This document shows, piece by piece, positions 1-6,040 of a stretch of 6,363 nucleotides of DNA. Every line of letters begins with the position of its first letter. The stretch's first letter is position 1. The DNA lies in assembly GCA_946481445.1 (NCBI GenBank), contig CAMLOA010000124.1:1-6363 (forward strand). Direction: 5' to 3'. Source of the DNA: an uncultured Devosia sp. Lineage in GTDB: Bacteria > Pseudomonadota > Alphaproteobacteria > Rhizobiales > Devosiaceae. The notes beneath the pieces were generated by a model. The model was not told the DNA's origin and ran no database searches. It saw only the letters and a program-made list of their open reading frames with translations. Both the position numbers and the translations under genes were made by a program.

Positions 1-82
1 GCGCATTCGCACTCATAAGCATTGAATCATCCCCCGTCCGGCCTGTGTCGTCATAGCCTGGCGGCGCACCGGGCCGCTTGAT

Positions 83-1000
83 CTAGGTCATGCCTGCAAT
101 GCGGCCGCCGGCCGGCAGGATCAGGGTGCCGCGCATGACGATGACGCCGGCTCCGGAGATGACGGGGTCGGGCGCCAATTCCACCTGGATGATGCTCCGT
201 CGGCCCATCTTGACGCCCTGCTCGACGGCGATGGGGCCGGCAATCAGCTCCTGCTGCCCCAGATAGGCCGCCAGCGGGCCGGCAGCCGTGCCCGTGGCCG
301 CGTCTTCCCATAGGCCTACCGTCGGGTTGAAGAACCGCGCATAGGCGTGCCCCGCGTCCTGGCCATCCATGGCATAGACGTAGCACCCCTCCGCGCCCGC
401 CGCCGCGAGCACCTTCAGCAGCGGCCGGGCCGCGGGTTCGGCCCTGTCGACGGCCGCCTGGTCACGCAGCCGCACCATGAGGTGCCCGGTTCCCGTGTCG
501 GCAACGCGCGGGGCAGGGGTGTCAAGAACGTCTCCGGGGGCCAGGCCCAGTGCCGCGGCGAGCGGCGCCAAGTCGGCCAGCGCCGGCCCGAGTTGCAGCG
601 GAGACTGGCTCATGCGGCCCACGATCCGCCCGGCGGTCCGGGCCAGTTCGATGGGCAGGACAGCTCCGGCGATCTCCTGCATGAACACGCGTGGCGCATC
701 GATCTCGCCCAGATGTCCCAGTTCGGCCAGCCAGAGCCAAGCGCCGAGCGCGTTGTGGCCGGCCCCGCCCACTTCGGCGCCGGCGGCCGTGAAGGAGCGC
801 AGCTTGAAGTCCGCCCGCTCGCTTCGCATGATGAACGTGGTTTCGGCCTGGTTGAACTCCCCGGCAATGCGCCGCATCACGGCGTCCGGCAGGCTGTCCG
901 CTCCCTCGACTATGGCCAGCGGGTTGCCGCTCAGGGCAGTGTCGGCAAAGACGTCGATCAGCCCTGTGGTCAGTTCCAGGCCGCCTGGTTGCGGTTGCAT
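83..1000 (-). CDS. PhzF-family isomerase/epimerase-like protein
   Basis: This 305-residue protein has the PhzF fold signatures, which belong to the diaminopimelate-epimerase-like superfamily. Visible motifs are SGNPLAIV (residues 24-31), the NQAETTF segment with the predicted catalytic Glu53, the GGAGHNALGAWL motif (78-89) and EDAATGTAAGPLAAYL (232-247). These match the Glu, Gly-His and Asp catalytic positions known from PhzF. The length is normal for the family (about 260-300), so the gene looks intact. A minus-strand AGGAG (1008-1012), 7 nt before the ATG, supports the start. No other phenazine genes are present, so the substrate is unknown and a role in phenazine synthesis should not be assumed; most family members are uncharacterised cytoplasmic isomerases. 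It is transcribed divergently from the LysR regulator, which probably controls it (inference). Family call is firm, function open. Confidence 0.9.
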   Translation of the reverse strand: MQPQPGGLELTTGLIDVFADTALSGNPLAIVEGADSLPDAVMRRIAGEFNQAETTFIMRSERADFKLRSFTAAGAEVGGAGHNALGAWLWLAELGHLGEIDAPRVFMQEIAGAVLPIELARTAGRIVGRMSQSPLQLGPALADLAPLAAALGLAPGDVLDTPAPRVADTGTGHLMVRLRDQAAVDRAEPAARPLLKVLAAAGAEGCYVYAMDGQDAGHAYARFFNPTVGLWEDAATGTAAGPLAAYLGQQELIAGPIAVEQGVKMGRRSIIQVELAPDPVISGAGVIVMRGTLILPAGGRIAGMT

Positions 1001-1091
1001 CGCTCAACTCCTATCGTGGTTGCAGCAGGGAGTGTGGCTGATGCCGCCCGCTTCGAAAAACGCGCATTCCTTGCCGCAATGACAAGGGAAA
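1001..1091. promoter_or_regulatory. Divergent phzF-like/LysR intergenic control region
   Basis: This short stretch between the two divergent genes must hold both promoters. It contains the palindrome TTGCCGCAA (1071-1079) and an overlapping ATT-N9-AAT (1066-1080), which fits the T-N11-A pattern bound by LysR proteins. On the minus strand, TTGTCA (complement of 1080-1085) resembles a -35 box, but I see no convincing -10. The minus-strand AGGAG at 1008-1012 is the ribosome-binding site of the PhzF-like gene. The operator call is inference. Confidence 0.4.
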
Positions 1092-1133
1092 CTGATCATT
1101 CGGCCGTCGCTGGAATCGCTGAGAATCCTGGAA

Positions 1134-1958
1134 GTGTGCGTTGCCGCGGGGAGCTTTGCGGCTGCAGCCGATCGCCTTGCCCTGACGCCGGCTGCGGTGA
1201 GCCTGCGGGTGCGCACCCTCGAGGCCGACCTGGGCCAGGCCCTGTTCACGCGCCAGGGCCGGGGCGTCCGGCCTACCCCCGCGGCGCTGGTCCTGGCCGG
1301 CCGGGTCCGGCGGGCGCTGGCCGACATCGCTGCGGCGCTGGACGAGTTCGGGACCGTCAGCGCCCCCTTGCGGGTCACGGCCCCGCCAACCCTTGCCGCG
1401 CGCTGGCTGGCGCCGCGCCTGCCGGCGTGGCGCGCCCAGGGCGGCGCTCCCATCGAGCTCGATATCTCCTCCGATCTGCGCGAGCCCGCCGATTTCGACA
1501 TCGCCATCCGTACGGGGCGCGGTGGGTGGGACGGGCTGGATGACATCCCGCTCATGCCGGTCGATGCCACCCCGATGATCGCGCCCGGCCTGCTCGGTTC
1601 GCGCAGGCTCGCCGCGCCGGCCGACCTGGCGCAGTTCGACCTGTTGCCACATCCGGACTGGGCCCGGTGGTTCGCCCGCGCCGGATGCCCCATGCCCGAT
1701 GGCCTGCGCTTCGCCGGGGTGGATTATTCGATCTTCGAGCTTATCGCCAACGCGGCCGTCGCCGGCACGGGCGCGGCGCTTCTGTCGCCGACTCTCTTCC
1801 GGCCCCTGCTGGAAGCCGGCCAGCTCGTGGCACCCTTCGCGACCGTCCTCGAAGGCCCCGAGTGGTATTTCGTCCTCACCCGCCAGGCGGACCAGCGCCC
1901 CGCCCCAAAGGCCTTCCGCGACTGGCTCCGCAACCAGGCTGGCCCGACGCAGCCGTGA
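1134..1958 (+). CDS. LysR-family transcriptional regulator, GcvA/GcdR type (start problematic)
   Basis: The N-terminal winged helix-turn-helix is clear: AAGSFAAAADRLALTPAAVS followed by LRVRTLEADLGQALFTR. A periplasmic-binding-protein-like effector domain follows, with the subgroup signatures DFDIAIRTGRGGW, HPDWARWFARAG and AVAGTGAALLSP. GTG at 1134 is the only standard start codon, but it lies inside the first DNA-binding helix. In-frame codons from 1092 onward (reading LIIRPSLESLRILEV) continue the family pattern back to a stop at 1080-1082. The real protein therefore probably starts near 1092-1098 on a rare CTG, ATC or ATT codon behind AAGGGA (1084-1089). Alternatively, ATG at 1079 is the start and one extra A in AAA (1089-1091) shifts the frame. 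With the extension the length is about 286-288, normal for the family. It probably controls the divergent PhzF-like gene. The effector is unknown. Confidence 0.88.
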   Translation: MCVAAGSFAAAADRLALTPAAVSLRVRTLEADLGQALFTRQGRGVRPTPAALVLAGRVRRALADIAAALDEFGTVSAPLRVTAPPTLAARWLAPRLPAWRAQGGAPIELDISSDLREPADFDIAIRTGRGGWDGLDDIPLMPVDATPMIAPGLLGSRRLAAPADLAQFDLLPHPDWARWFARAGCPMPDGLRFAGVDYSIFELIANAAVAGTGAALLSPTLFRPLLEAGQLVAPFATVLEGPEWYFVLTRQADQRPAPKAFRDWLRNQAGPTQP

Positions 1959-2030
1959 GTGGGTCCGGCATTCGCGGCCGACTTGCGGCAGCCAGGCTGC
2001 AAGGGCGCGGCCCTGTGCGCTGCCACTTCC
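1959..2030. other. Convergent intergenic spacer with a weak stem-loop
   Basis: This 72-bp gap separates the converging ends of the LysR and FAD-oxidoreductase genes. It holds a short stem-loop, GCAG-CCAGG-CTGC (1988-2000), flanked by CTT and AAG. There is no T-run on either side, so it is not a convincing intrinsic terminator. I see nothing else in it. Confidence 0.25.
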
Positions 2031-3446
2031 TCAGGCCGCGGGTGGAATATTGAGGGGCCCGCCCAACAGGTTGTGCGGATCGTAAGCTGCCTTGATCTGG
2101 CTGAGACGCGTGAAGGTCTCTCCAGCATAGGCGCCCCGTACCCGCGCAGCACCTTCATCGGCGGTGATGAAGTTGACGTAGGTTGCCCCCGAGCTGAACG
2201 GCCGCACAGCGGTAACGGCGCTGCGGGCCCAGGCGATGTGACGCTCGTCTTCCGTTGGCTCGGTCCAGGCGCCCTGGAACACCATTCCGTAGCGGGCCTG
2301 GCGGATGCCGACGGCAGTCGCCTCCAGCGGCACGCGGGCCGGCGCACCATCGAGATGCATGCATAGGATGGCTGAAAAGGGCGAAGTGATAGCCTCGGCA
2401 GCCTTCAGCAGTTCCCCGACAATGTCGTCGTCGATCTGCGCCGCTTCGTCGGACTTCCAGTAATACCGCCGGCCGAAGGGCTGGCCGCCGTCAAGAAAGC
2501 CCTGGAAGGCGGTGAACGGCTTTGGGGCGATGGTGTCGGCCACCGGCTGGCCAAAGCTTCTGAGCGGCGCCATGGCGGCGGCACCATCCTCGATGCGCCC
2601 GGTCCAATGGGCAGCGATGCCCGCGATCAGCTGGCCGTGATAGGCCTCGGGGATCCAGGGAGCCGGCGGCGCCTTGCGCAGCACCAGCAGGCAGGTCAGC
2701 TCGTCCGGCGCCTTGCTCGTGAGATCGCGGTAGAGCCCGATCACGTCGCGGGCGGCCGCGAAGGGATGGACGACCATGCCCGCCAGAACCTCGGGGCCGT
2801 GACGATGGGCGCGGAAGGTGAAGTCGGTCACCACCGCGAAATTGCCGCCGCCGCCGCGCAGTGCCCAATAGAGATCGGGATTCTCGGTCGCGCTCGCCGT
2901 CAACACCTTGCCTTCGGGCGTCACCACCTTCGCCGAGACGAGGTTGTCGGCGGTGAACCCGAACCGACGCGACGTCCAGCCGAAGCCGGCACCGAGCGTG
3001 AGCCCGGCGACGCCCGTGGCGGAGATGATTCCGGAGGGTACCACCAGGCCATGAGCCTGAGTGGCCGCGTCCACATCCTTCCAGGTCGCGCCGGCCTCGA
3101 CGTGAACCAGCATTTTCTCCTGCTCGACGGTGATGGCGCGGCGTTGCGTCATGTCGATGGTTACGCCGCCATCGGCCAGGGCCGCGCCGGCGACATTGTG
3201 GCCGCCACCGCGCACCGAGACCGGCAGGTCGTGCTCGCGGGCAAAGGCCAATGCCGCCGCCACATCCTCGCTGTTGGCCGGCCGAACGACGAGGAGCGGC
3301 CTCTTCTCGATCATGGCGTTCCAGATGGTACAGCAGGCCGTGTAGGCCGGATCGCCGGGCTGGTGGCAGGAGCCGTGGAGCCGCGAAGACAGGGCGGCGA
3401 TTGCCGCCGATGAGACCGGGTTGGTGGAGAGCAGTGCCGTGGACAT
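2031..3446 (-). CDS. FAD-linked oxidoreductase with berberine-bridge C-terminus
   Basis: This 471-residue flavoprotein belongs to the vanillyl-alcohol-oxidase/PCMH superfamily. The FAD-binding PCMH domain covers about residues 50-215. It includes RPANSEDVAAALAFAR, the SVRGGGHNVAG motif whose His83 is the expected covalent FAD attachment site, and the LGAGFGWTSRRFGFTADNLV loop. Further on are ENPDLYWALRGGGGNFAVVT and a berberine-bridge tail ending YDPHNLLGGPLNIPP. The second Cys of bicovalent members is absent: VVPSGIISATGVAG has Ile/Ser in that region, so single-point attachment is predicted. The start is the ATG at 3446, with minus-strand AGGAG (3453-3457) 6 nt upstream. An in-frame ATG at 3524 would add 26 residues without a comparable site. 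There is no signal peptide, so it is probably cytosolic. The substrate is unknown. It lies divergent to the HxlR regulator, its probable controller. Confidence 0.92.
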   Translation of the reverse strand: MSTALLSTNPVSSAAIAALSSRLHGSCHQPGDPAYTACCTIWNAMIEKRPLLVVRPANSEDVAAALAFAREHDLPVSVRGGGHNVAGAALADGGVTIDMTQRRAITVEQEKMLVHVEAGATWKDVDAATQAHGLVVPSGIISATGVAGLTLGAGFGWTSRRFGFTADNLVSAKVVTPEGKVLTASATENPDLYWALRGGGGNFAVVTDFTFRAHRHGPEVLAGMVVHPFAAARDVIGLYRDLTSKAPDELTCLLVLRKAPPAPWIPEAYHGQLIAGIAAHWTGRIEDGAAAMAPLRSFGQPVADTIAPKPFTAFQGFLDGGQPFGRRYYWKSDEAAQIDDDIVGELLKAAEAITSPFSAILCMHLDGAPARVPLEATAVGIRQARYGMVFQGAWTEPTEDERHIAWARSAVTAVRPFSSGATYVNFITADEGAARVRGAYAGETFTRLSQIKAAYDPHNLLGGPLNIPPAA

Positions 3447-3585
3447 GTCGAACTCCTGTTGCGATATGCCCGAATTGTCGGCCCGGTTGGCTGTTGCCTC
3501 CAGTTCAGGAACTGAAGCGATCAAGCTACTGAATCTGTACTAGCCGGCCGGCCGGAAGCGGCGTTACCATGTGCCAGCGTGCGAT
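3447..3585. promoter_or_regulatory. Divergent oxidoreductase/HxlR control region with palindromes
   Basis: The region holds several dyads. CAGTTC-AG-GAACTG (3501-3514) overlaps TTCAG-GAA-CTGAA (3504-3516). A second imperfect dyad spans 3525-3544, with GCTA and TAGC arms around CTGAATCTGTAC. ACTGAA occurs at 3511 and again at 3528, 17 bp apart. CCGGCCGGCCGG (3544-3555) is self-complementary but may simply reflect high GC. HxlR-type regulators bind dyads or direct repeats near their own divergent promoters, so 3501-3544 is the best operator candidate. I could not place promoter hexamers with confidence. Confidence 0.4.
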
Positions 3586-3591
3586 GGAGGG
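3586..3591 (+). promoter_or_regulatory. Ribosome-binding site deciding the HxlR start
   Basis: GGAGGG lies 4 nt before the ATG at 3596. It favours that codon over the in-frame upstream ATGs at 3569 and 3584, neither of which has a comparable site. Confidence 0.6.
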
Positions 3592-3595
3592 CCAG

Positions 3596-4294
3596 ATGGC
3601 CGAAGGCACCTACAAGCAGTTCTGCCCGGTCGCGATGGCGTCAGAAGTGCTCTGCAATCGCTGGACGATGATCGTGGTGCGTGAACTGGTCTGCGGCTCG
3701 ACGCGGTTCAACGATCTGAAGCGTGGTGTGCCCCGAATGTCGCCGGCGCTCCTCTCCAAGCGGCTCAAGGACCTCGAGCTCGCAGGCGTCATCCGGCGCG
3801 TGCCGATCGGAGCCAAGCCGGGCAGCTATGAATATCATCTCACCGAGGCCGGGCGGGAGCTCGAGCCGATCGTCAAGGCCATGGGCTTCTGGGGACAGCG
3901 ATGGGTCGAAACTGCACCCACGCTGCAGAATGTCGATCCGGAGCTGCTCATGTGGGACATGAGGCGCAGCATCAAGGTGGCCGCCTTGCCCCGGCAGCGC
4001 ACGGTGGTTCAGTTCATCTACTCCGATCGGCCGGAGAAGAAGCGCCGCTACTGGCTGGTCGTCGAGGCGAACGGGGCGGTCGACGTCTGTTCCATCGACC
4101 CCGGCTTCGAAGTCGATCTCTATGTGACAACGGATCTCCGAACGATGACCGCGATCTGGCTGGGGATCACGACTATCCCCGCCGAGATCGAGCGCGACAG
4201 GTTCACAGCGGTCGGAGACCGGCGACTGGAACAGCAGATGCCGGCCTGGCTCGGGCTCAGCACCTTCGCCACGGAACACAAGCGGGCGGGATAA
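3596..4294 (+). CDS. HxlR-type winged-helix regulator with SCP2-like C-terminal domain
   Basis: This 232-residue protein begins with an HxlR/MarR-like winged helix at about residues 8-105: [17 protein letters not shown], then [25 protein letters not shown] (recognition helix), and a wing ending [13 protein letters not shown]. Ordinary HxlR proteins are only about 110-130 residues long. The extra 110 or so residues, rich in aromatic and alternating hydrophobic positions, resemble the SCP2-like ligand-binding extension seen in a subset of the family; I recognise this by pattern only. Cys10, in the CPV motif, sits where redox-sensing HxlR proteins carry their reactive cysteine, and Cys20 is a second candidate. 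It is divergent to the FAD oxidoreductase and probably regulates it. Start chosen by the ribosome-binding site. Confidence 0.9.
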   Translation: MAEGTYKQFCPVAMASEVLCNRWTMIVVRELVCGSTRFNDLKRGVPRMSPALLSKRLKDLELAGVIRRVPIGAKPGSYEYHLTEAGRELEPIVKAMGFWGQRWVETAPTLQNVDPELLMWDMRRSIKVAALPRQRTVVQFIYSDRPEKKRRYWLVVEANGAVDVCSIDPGFEVDLYVTTDLRTMTAIWLGITTIPAEIERDRFTAVGDRRLEQQMPAWLGLSTFATEHKRAG

Positions 4295-4328
4295 CCTGGC
4301 CATCCGCCCATAGGCTTGACCGCAATGC

Positions 4329-4362
4329 GCCATGGCGCAGCCGCTCGCTCGTGTCCGGCCGT
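4329..4362 (+). repeat. Left copy of a 34-bp imperfect direct repeat (possible att remnant)
   Basis: This copy matches 6288-6321 at 29 of 34 positions, starting with 15 identical bases (GCCATGGCGCAGCCG). It lies between the HxlR gene and the recombinase remnant. Including the preceding TGC, the sequence TGCGCCATGGCGCA (4326-4339) is a perfect 14-bp palindrome. Palindromic cores are common in tyrosine-recombinase crossover sites. The att assignment is inference. Confidence 0.5.
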
Positions 4363-4395
4363 CGCACACGCCGCTCTGCATCAAAGCCGCGCCAG

Positions 4396-4599
4396 CGCTA
4401 CGCCGGCAGGGCCGGGCTGTCAGTGGCCGATTTCAGCGGGCATTCGCTCCGGGCCGGATTCGTAACATCGGCTGCCGATCGTGGCGCAGACCTCAATCGG
4501 ATTATGGACGTGTCGCGTCACGTCGATCCGCGGACCGTTCGGACCTACATTCGGCGCGCCGAACGATATAAAGACCACGCTGGCACCGGCTTCCTCTGA
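4396..4599 (+). pseudogene. C-terminal remnant of a tyrosine recombinase/phage integrase
   Basis: Only the end of the catalytic domain remains, about 67 codons. The family signatures are clear: [18 protein letters not shown] carries the HxxR pair (His codon 4441, Arg 4450), [17 protein letters not shown] carries the second His (4519) and the nucleophile Tyr (4546), and KDHAGTGFL is the usual tail. Intact members are about 300 residues or longer. The N-terminal DNA-binding domain and the first catalytic Arg are missing, and upstream codons in this frame overlap the HxlR gene without integrase similarity. There is no start codon with a ribosome-binding site, so it should be inactive. It marks a deletion or recombination breakpoint near 4363-4395, right beside the left direct repeat, and shows that a mobile element once entered here. 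Confidence 0.85.
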
Positions 4600-4615
4600 A
4601 ATGTGCCTGGAATGT

Positions 4616-4987
4616 TCATATGGCCAAGTCGGCCACCGACTTCGACTTCCAGCTTGGCGCATGCAGCAATACTGCATTCAGTTTACTATCGGTCCAAATG
4701 GCGTCCTTTAGGCCCCAGTAGTAAAAGTGGGTCGTGTTTCCGCCATCCAAATCCTTCTCGCTGGACGCACCTTGTTTCGTGTAAAGAACAACGAGGTCAT
4801 CCTTTAAAATTTTCTTGTACGGAAACCAGAATGAATGGCGCGTTTTTGTTGAAATAACCCCTTGCCGCACGGTCCCCACCTGAAGAAGGACGTAGTCCCC
4901 AATATCGAGGTCTTCGGACGCCTTCATAACCAAGCGCTCTTTGCCGTATTCGCCTGCGTCGGCAATGCTTCGAAGGAATAGAGTCAT
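4616..4987 (-). CDS. Hypothetical beta-rich protein, second gene of a coupled pair
   Basis: I do not recognise a named domain in this 123-residue protein. It has no signal peptide or membrane segment. Alternating hydrophobic stretches suggest an all-beta soluble domain: DYVLLQVG (31-38), SFWFPYKKI (52-60), DLVVLYTKQG (64-73), HFYYWGLKDAIW (87-98) and AVLLHAPSW (105-113). The aromatic FYYWGL core and the W/Y-rich strands are the most family-like parts. The ATG overlaps the stop of the upstream gene as ATGA (4984-4987), so translation is probably coupled. GC is about 45% over 4681-4860, far below the left-hand genes, which suggests horizontal transfer. It converges on the recombinase remnant with a 16-bp gap. 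It could be a sensor, partner or immunity-like protein for the membrane protein upstream, but that is inference from position only. Confidence 0.75.
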   Translation of the reverse strand: MTLFLRSIADAGEYGKERLVMKASEDLDIGDYVLLQVGTVRQGVISTKTRHSFWFPYKKILKDDLVVLYTKQGASSEKDLDGGNTTHFYYWGLKDAIWTDSKLNAVLLHAPSWKSKSVADLAI

Positions 4988-5433
4988 TTAGCCTGGGCCT
5001 TCATAACGCTTTTTGCCGCAACAACTTTTGCGGCAATTCCGACGACAACCATAATGCCACCGATAATGGCTATTACGGGTCCGGCCGCGCCGGTGCTCCA
5101 GATCGATGGGGCGTATCCGATGGCGCCGAACCCCAAGGAAATCGCGACGCCGAATACAATCTCCATCCCCAGGTTGATCTCACTTTTTGCTCGAAGGACC
5201 GCATGCTCCTTGTCGAGTGAGTGGAACCGATCACGGTAGTCTACAAGATCGGCCTTCTCCTCTTCCAACCGCTCGATGTCTTCGATCAAAATGAGCGCGA
5301 TGGCTGGGGAAGAAACCTCCTTCTCGGTCAGCGATCGGCGAGCAGACGAGAACGCTTTTCTCCCCTTTGCTTGTGGGGCGGAAGGCTGGCCTGAAGCACC
5401 TCCCGGTTCAACTGTTGGATCGTTTCCACTCAT
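4984..5433 (-). CDS. Hypothetical coiled-coil protein with two membrane helices
   Basis: This 149-residue protein has three parts. Residues 1-36 are polar, rich in Gly, Pro and Ser, and look disordered. Residues 45-88 form a charged helix (IEDIERLEEEKADL, then HSLDKEHAVLRAKSE) likely to be a coiled coil. Two hydrophobic segments at about 90-112 and 118-140, joined by a short STGAAG turn, look like a transmembrane hairpin. A Lys-containing tail follows. The chosen ATG (5433) has minus-strand GAGG (5440-5443) 6 nt upstream; an ATG at 5472 would add 13 residues without support. The last four bases overlap the next gene's start (ATGA), giving a two-gene operon. A soluble coiled coil on a two-helix membrane hairpin recalls small membrane effectors of defence or toxin systems, but no family signature proves this. 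Inner-membrane location is inferred. Confidence 0.75.
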   Translation of the reverse strand: MSGNDPTVEPGGASGQPSAPQAKGRKAFSSARRSLTEKEVSSPAIALILIEDIERLEEEKADLVDYRDRFHSLDKEHAVLRAKSEINLGMEIVFGVAISLGFGAIGYAPSIWSTGAAGPVIAIIGGIMVVVGIAAKVVAAKSVMKAQAK

Positions 5434-5784
5434 TTGCGTCCTCGGGCACAGCGAGGCTAGTTCTGCGGGCACAGCAGCGACTTGTCAAACTGCTGTCTCG
5501 GCTAGACTTTGGCAATCTGTACTGCTTTGCGTTAAATGCCATTATCGACGCCTCACCGGCCCTCACCCATGACCATGAGGCAGAAAATAGAGCGGGGTCT
5601 GGGCCTGTGACAGTGGCAGAACTTGGTGCCTAACCGTGTGCCTGTCATGGTAGAGATGGCCGGCAAGCACCGAACGCTGCTGGCGCGGGAGGCCATGGCC
5701 GGGGAAATGCCTTCCACCGGAGCTGGCCTGCAAGCCGCTGGCCACCGTGGCGGCCGACGGGCTGTTCGCCGCTCTGCTTGACGG
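5434..5784. other. Intergenic stretch upstream of the coupled pair, mostly no gene seen
   Basis: I find no intact gene in this 351-bp stretch. Its left part should carry the promoter and leader of the minus-strand pair. Its right part (5656-5788) contains a possible decayed regulator fragment, listed separately. No tRNA-like fold or tandem repeat was seen. Confidence 0.5.
5483..5488 (-). promoter_or_regulatory. Candidate -35 element for the coupled pair
   Basis: The minus strand reads TTGACA here, the exact sigma-70 -35 consensus, about 50 nt upstream of the ATG at 5433. The matching -10 is poor: AGAACT at an 18-bp spacing. The promoter call is tentative. Confidence 0.3.
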
Positions 5785-5788
5785 CTAG
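5656..5788 (+). pseudogene. Possible frameshifted C-terminal fragment of a TetR-type regulator
   Basis: One frame from ATG 5656 reads MAGKHRTLLAREAMAGEMP. Another frame, joining at about 5711, reads PELACKPLATVAADGLFAALLDG and stops at 5786-5788. Joined by one frameshift, they resemble the last helices of TetR-family ligand domains, which often end in a DGL-containing hydrophobic helix. No DNA-binding domain is present. The resemblance is by eye and weak; it may be chance in GC-rich DNA. Confidence 0.2.
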
Positions 5789-5907
5789 CCGATAATCCTT
5801 GCCAGACCAGCGACCCCGCTGGCGATCAATGTCGCCGACGCCAATGTCATCGCCAGTAGTGAGGCGTCATTCCGGATCGTCCTTATTGCCCGGCGGATCC
5901 AGTTCAT
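5785..5907 (-). CDS. Hypothetical 40-residue single-helix membrane protein
   Basis: This short ORF begins with a basic segment, MNWIRRAIRTIRND, and continues into one hydrophobic stretch, SLLAMTLASATLIASGVAGL (residues 16-35), ending IIG. The positive-inside rule would place the N-terminus in the cytoplasm. Minus-strand AAGGA (5916-5920) lies 8 nt before the ATG. Its first 41 bp overlap, in another frame, the end of the 46-residue ORF upstream, suggesting coupled translation. I recognise no family. The size and layout resemble small membrane toxins or holin-like peptides, without proof. Confidence 0.45.
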   Translation of the reverse strand: MNWIRRAIRTIRNDASLLAMTLASATLIASGVAGLARIIG

Positions 5908-6007
5908 TTCGCTTGTCCTTCCCGCGCAACTCGCGGACGACCTGATATGCCGTCAAGAGCCCTACCGCGATCTGAACGAGGTAGGCCAGAATCTCTAGAA
6001 ATTGCAT
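5867..6007 (-). CDS. Hypothetical 46-residue single-helix membrane protein
   Basis: This ORF encodes a hydrophobic helix, FLEILAYLVQIAVGLLTAYQ (residues 3-22), followed by VV and a strongly charged tail with RELRGKDKR and then DPPGNKDDPE. The clean split between membrane helix and charged tail argues for a real small membrane protein. The ribosome-binding site is unclear: GGGGAA lies 11 nt upstream, which is rather far. Inverted repeats at 6016-6029 and 6041-6055 lie just upstream. Its 3' end overlaps the 40-residue ORF by 41 bp. I know of no named family; the call rests on composition and layout. Confidence 0.5.
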   Translation of the reverse strand: MQFLEILAYLVQIAVGLLTAYQVVRELRGKDKRNELDPPGNKDDPE

Positions 6008-6015
6008 CTCTATAT

Positions 6016-6029
6016 GTATTCCCCAATAC
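6016..6029. repeat. Inverted repeat GTATT-CCCC-AATAC
   Basis: This perfect 5-bp dyad lies 8 bp upstream of the 46-residue membrane ORF. The 9-mer CCCCAATAC within it recurs inverted at 6128-6136. It could be an operator; no regulator is known. Confidence 0.4.
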
Positions 6030-6040
6030 GACGGAATCCC

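Noticed and set aside
61..77. GCGGC/GCCGC stem as a terminator for the PhzF-like gene
   Set aside because: There is no T-run on the minus-strand exit side, and such stems are common in GC-rich DNA.
83..1000. Phenazine biosynthesis cluster
   Set aside because: No other phz genes are nearby. The family is broad and most members do not make phenazines.
347..1543. 398-codon plus-strand ORF spanning the PhzF-like and LysR genes
   Set aside because: It runs antisense to one gene and out of frame with the other, with no recognisable domain.
2607..3413. Long plus-strand ORF opposite the FAD oxidoreductase
   Set aside because: It is a GC-rich shadow of the oxidoreductase, whose minus-strand motifs are unmistakable.
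3641..4384. 247-codon minus-strand ORF
   Set aside because: It is antisense to the HxlR gene, with low-complexity Arg/His-rich composition and no ribosome-binding site support.
3901..4599. A 232-codon plus-strand ORF as a single gene
   Set aside because: Its first two thirds lie out of frame inside the HxlR gene and have no integrase similarity. Only the end from about 4396 is recombinase-like.
3532..5523. Shared 10-mer AATCTGTACT at 3532-3541 and 5514-5523
   Set aside because: Dozens of 10-bp matches are expected by chance in 6 kb, so a shared operator cannot be claimed.
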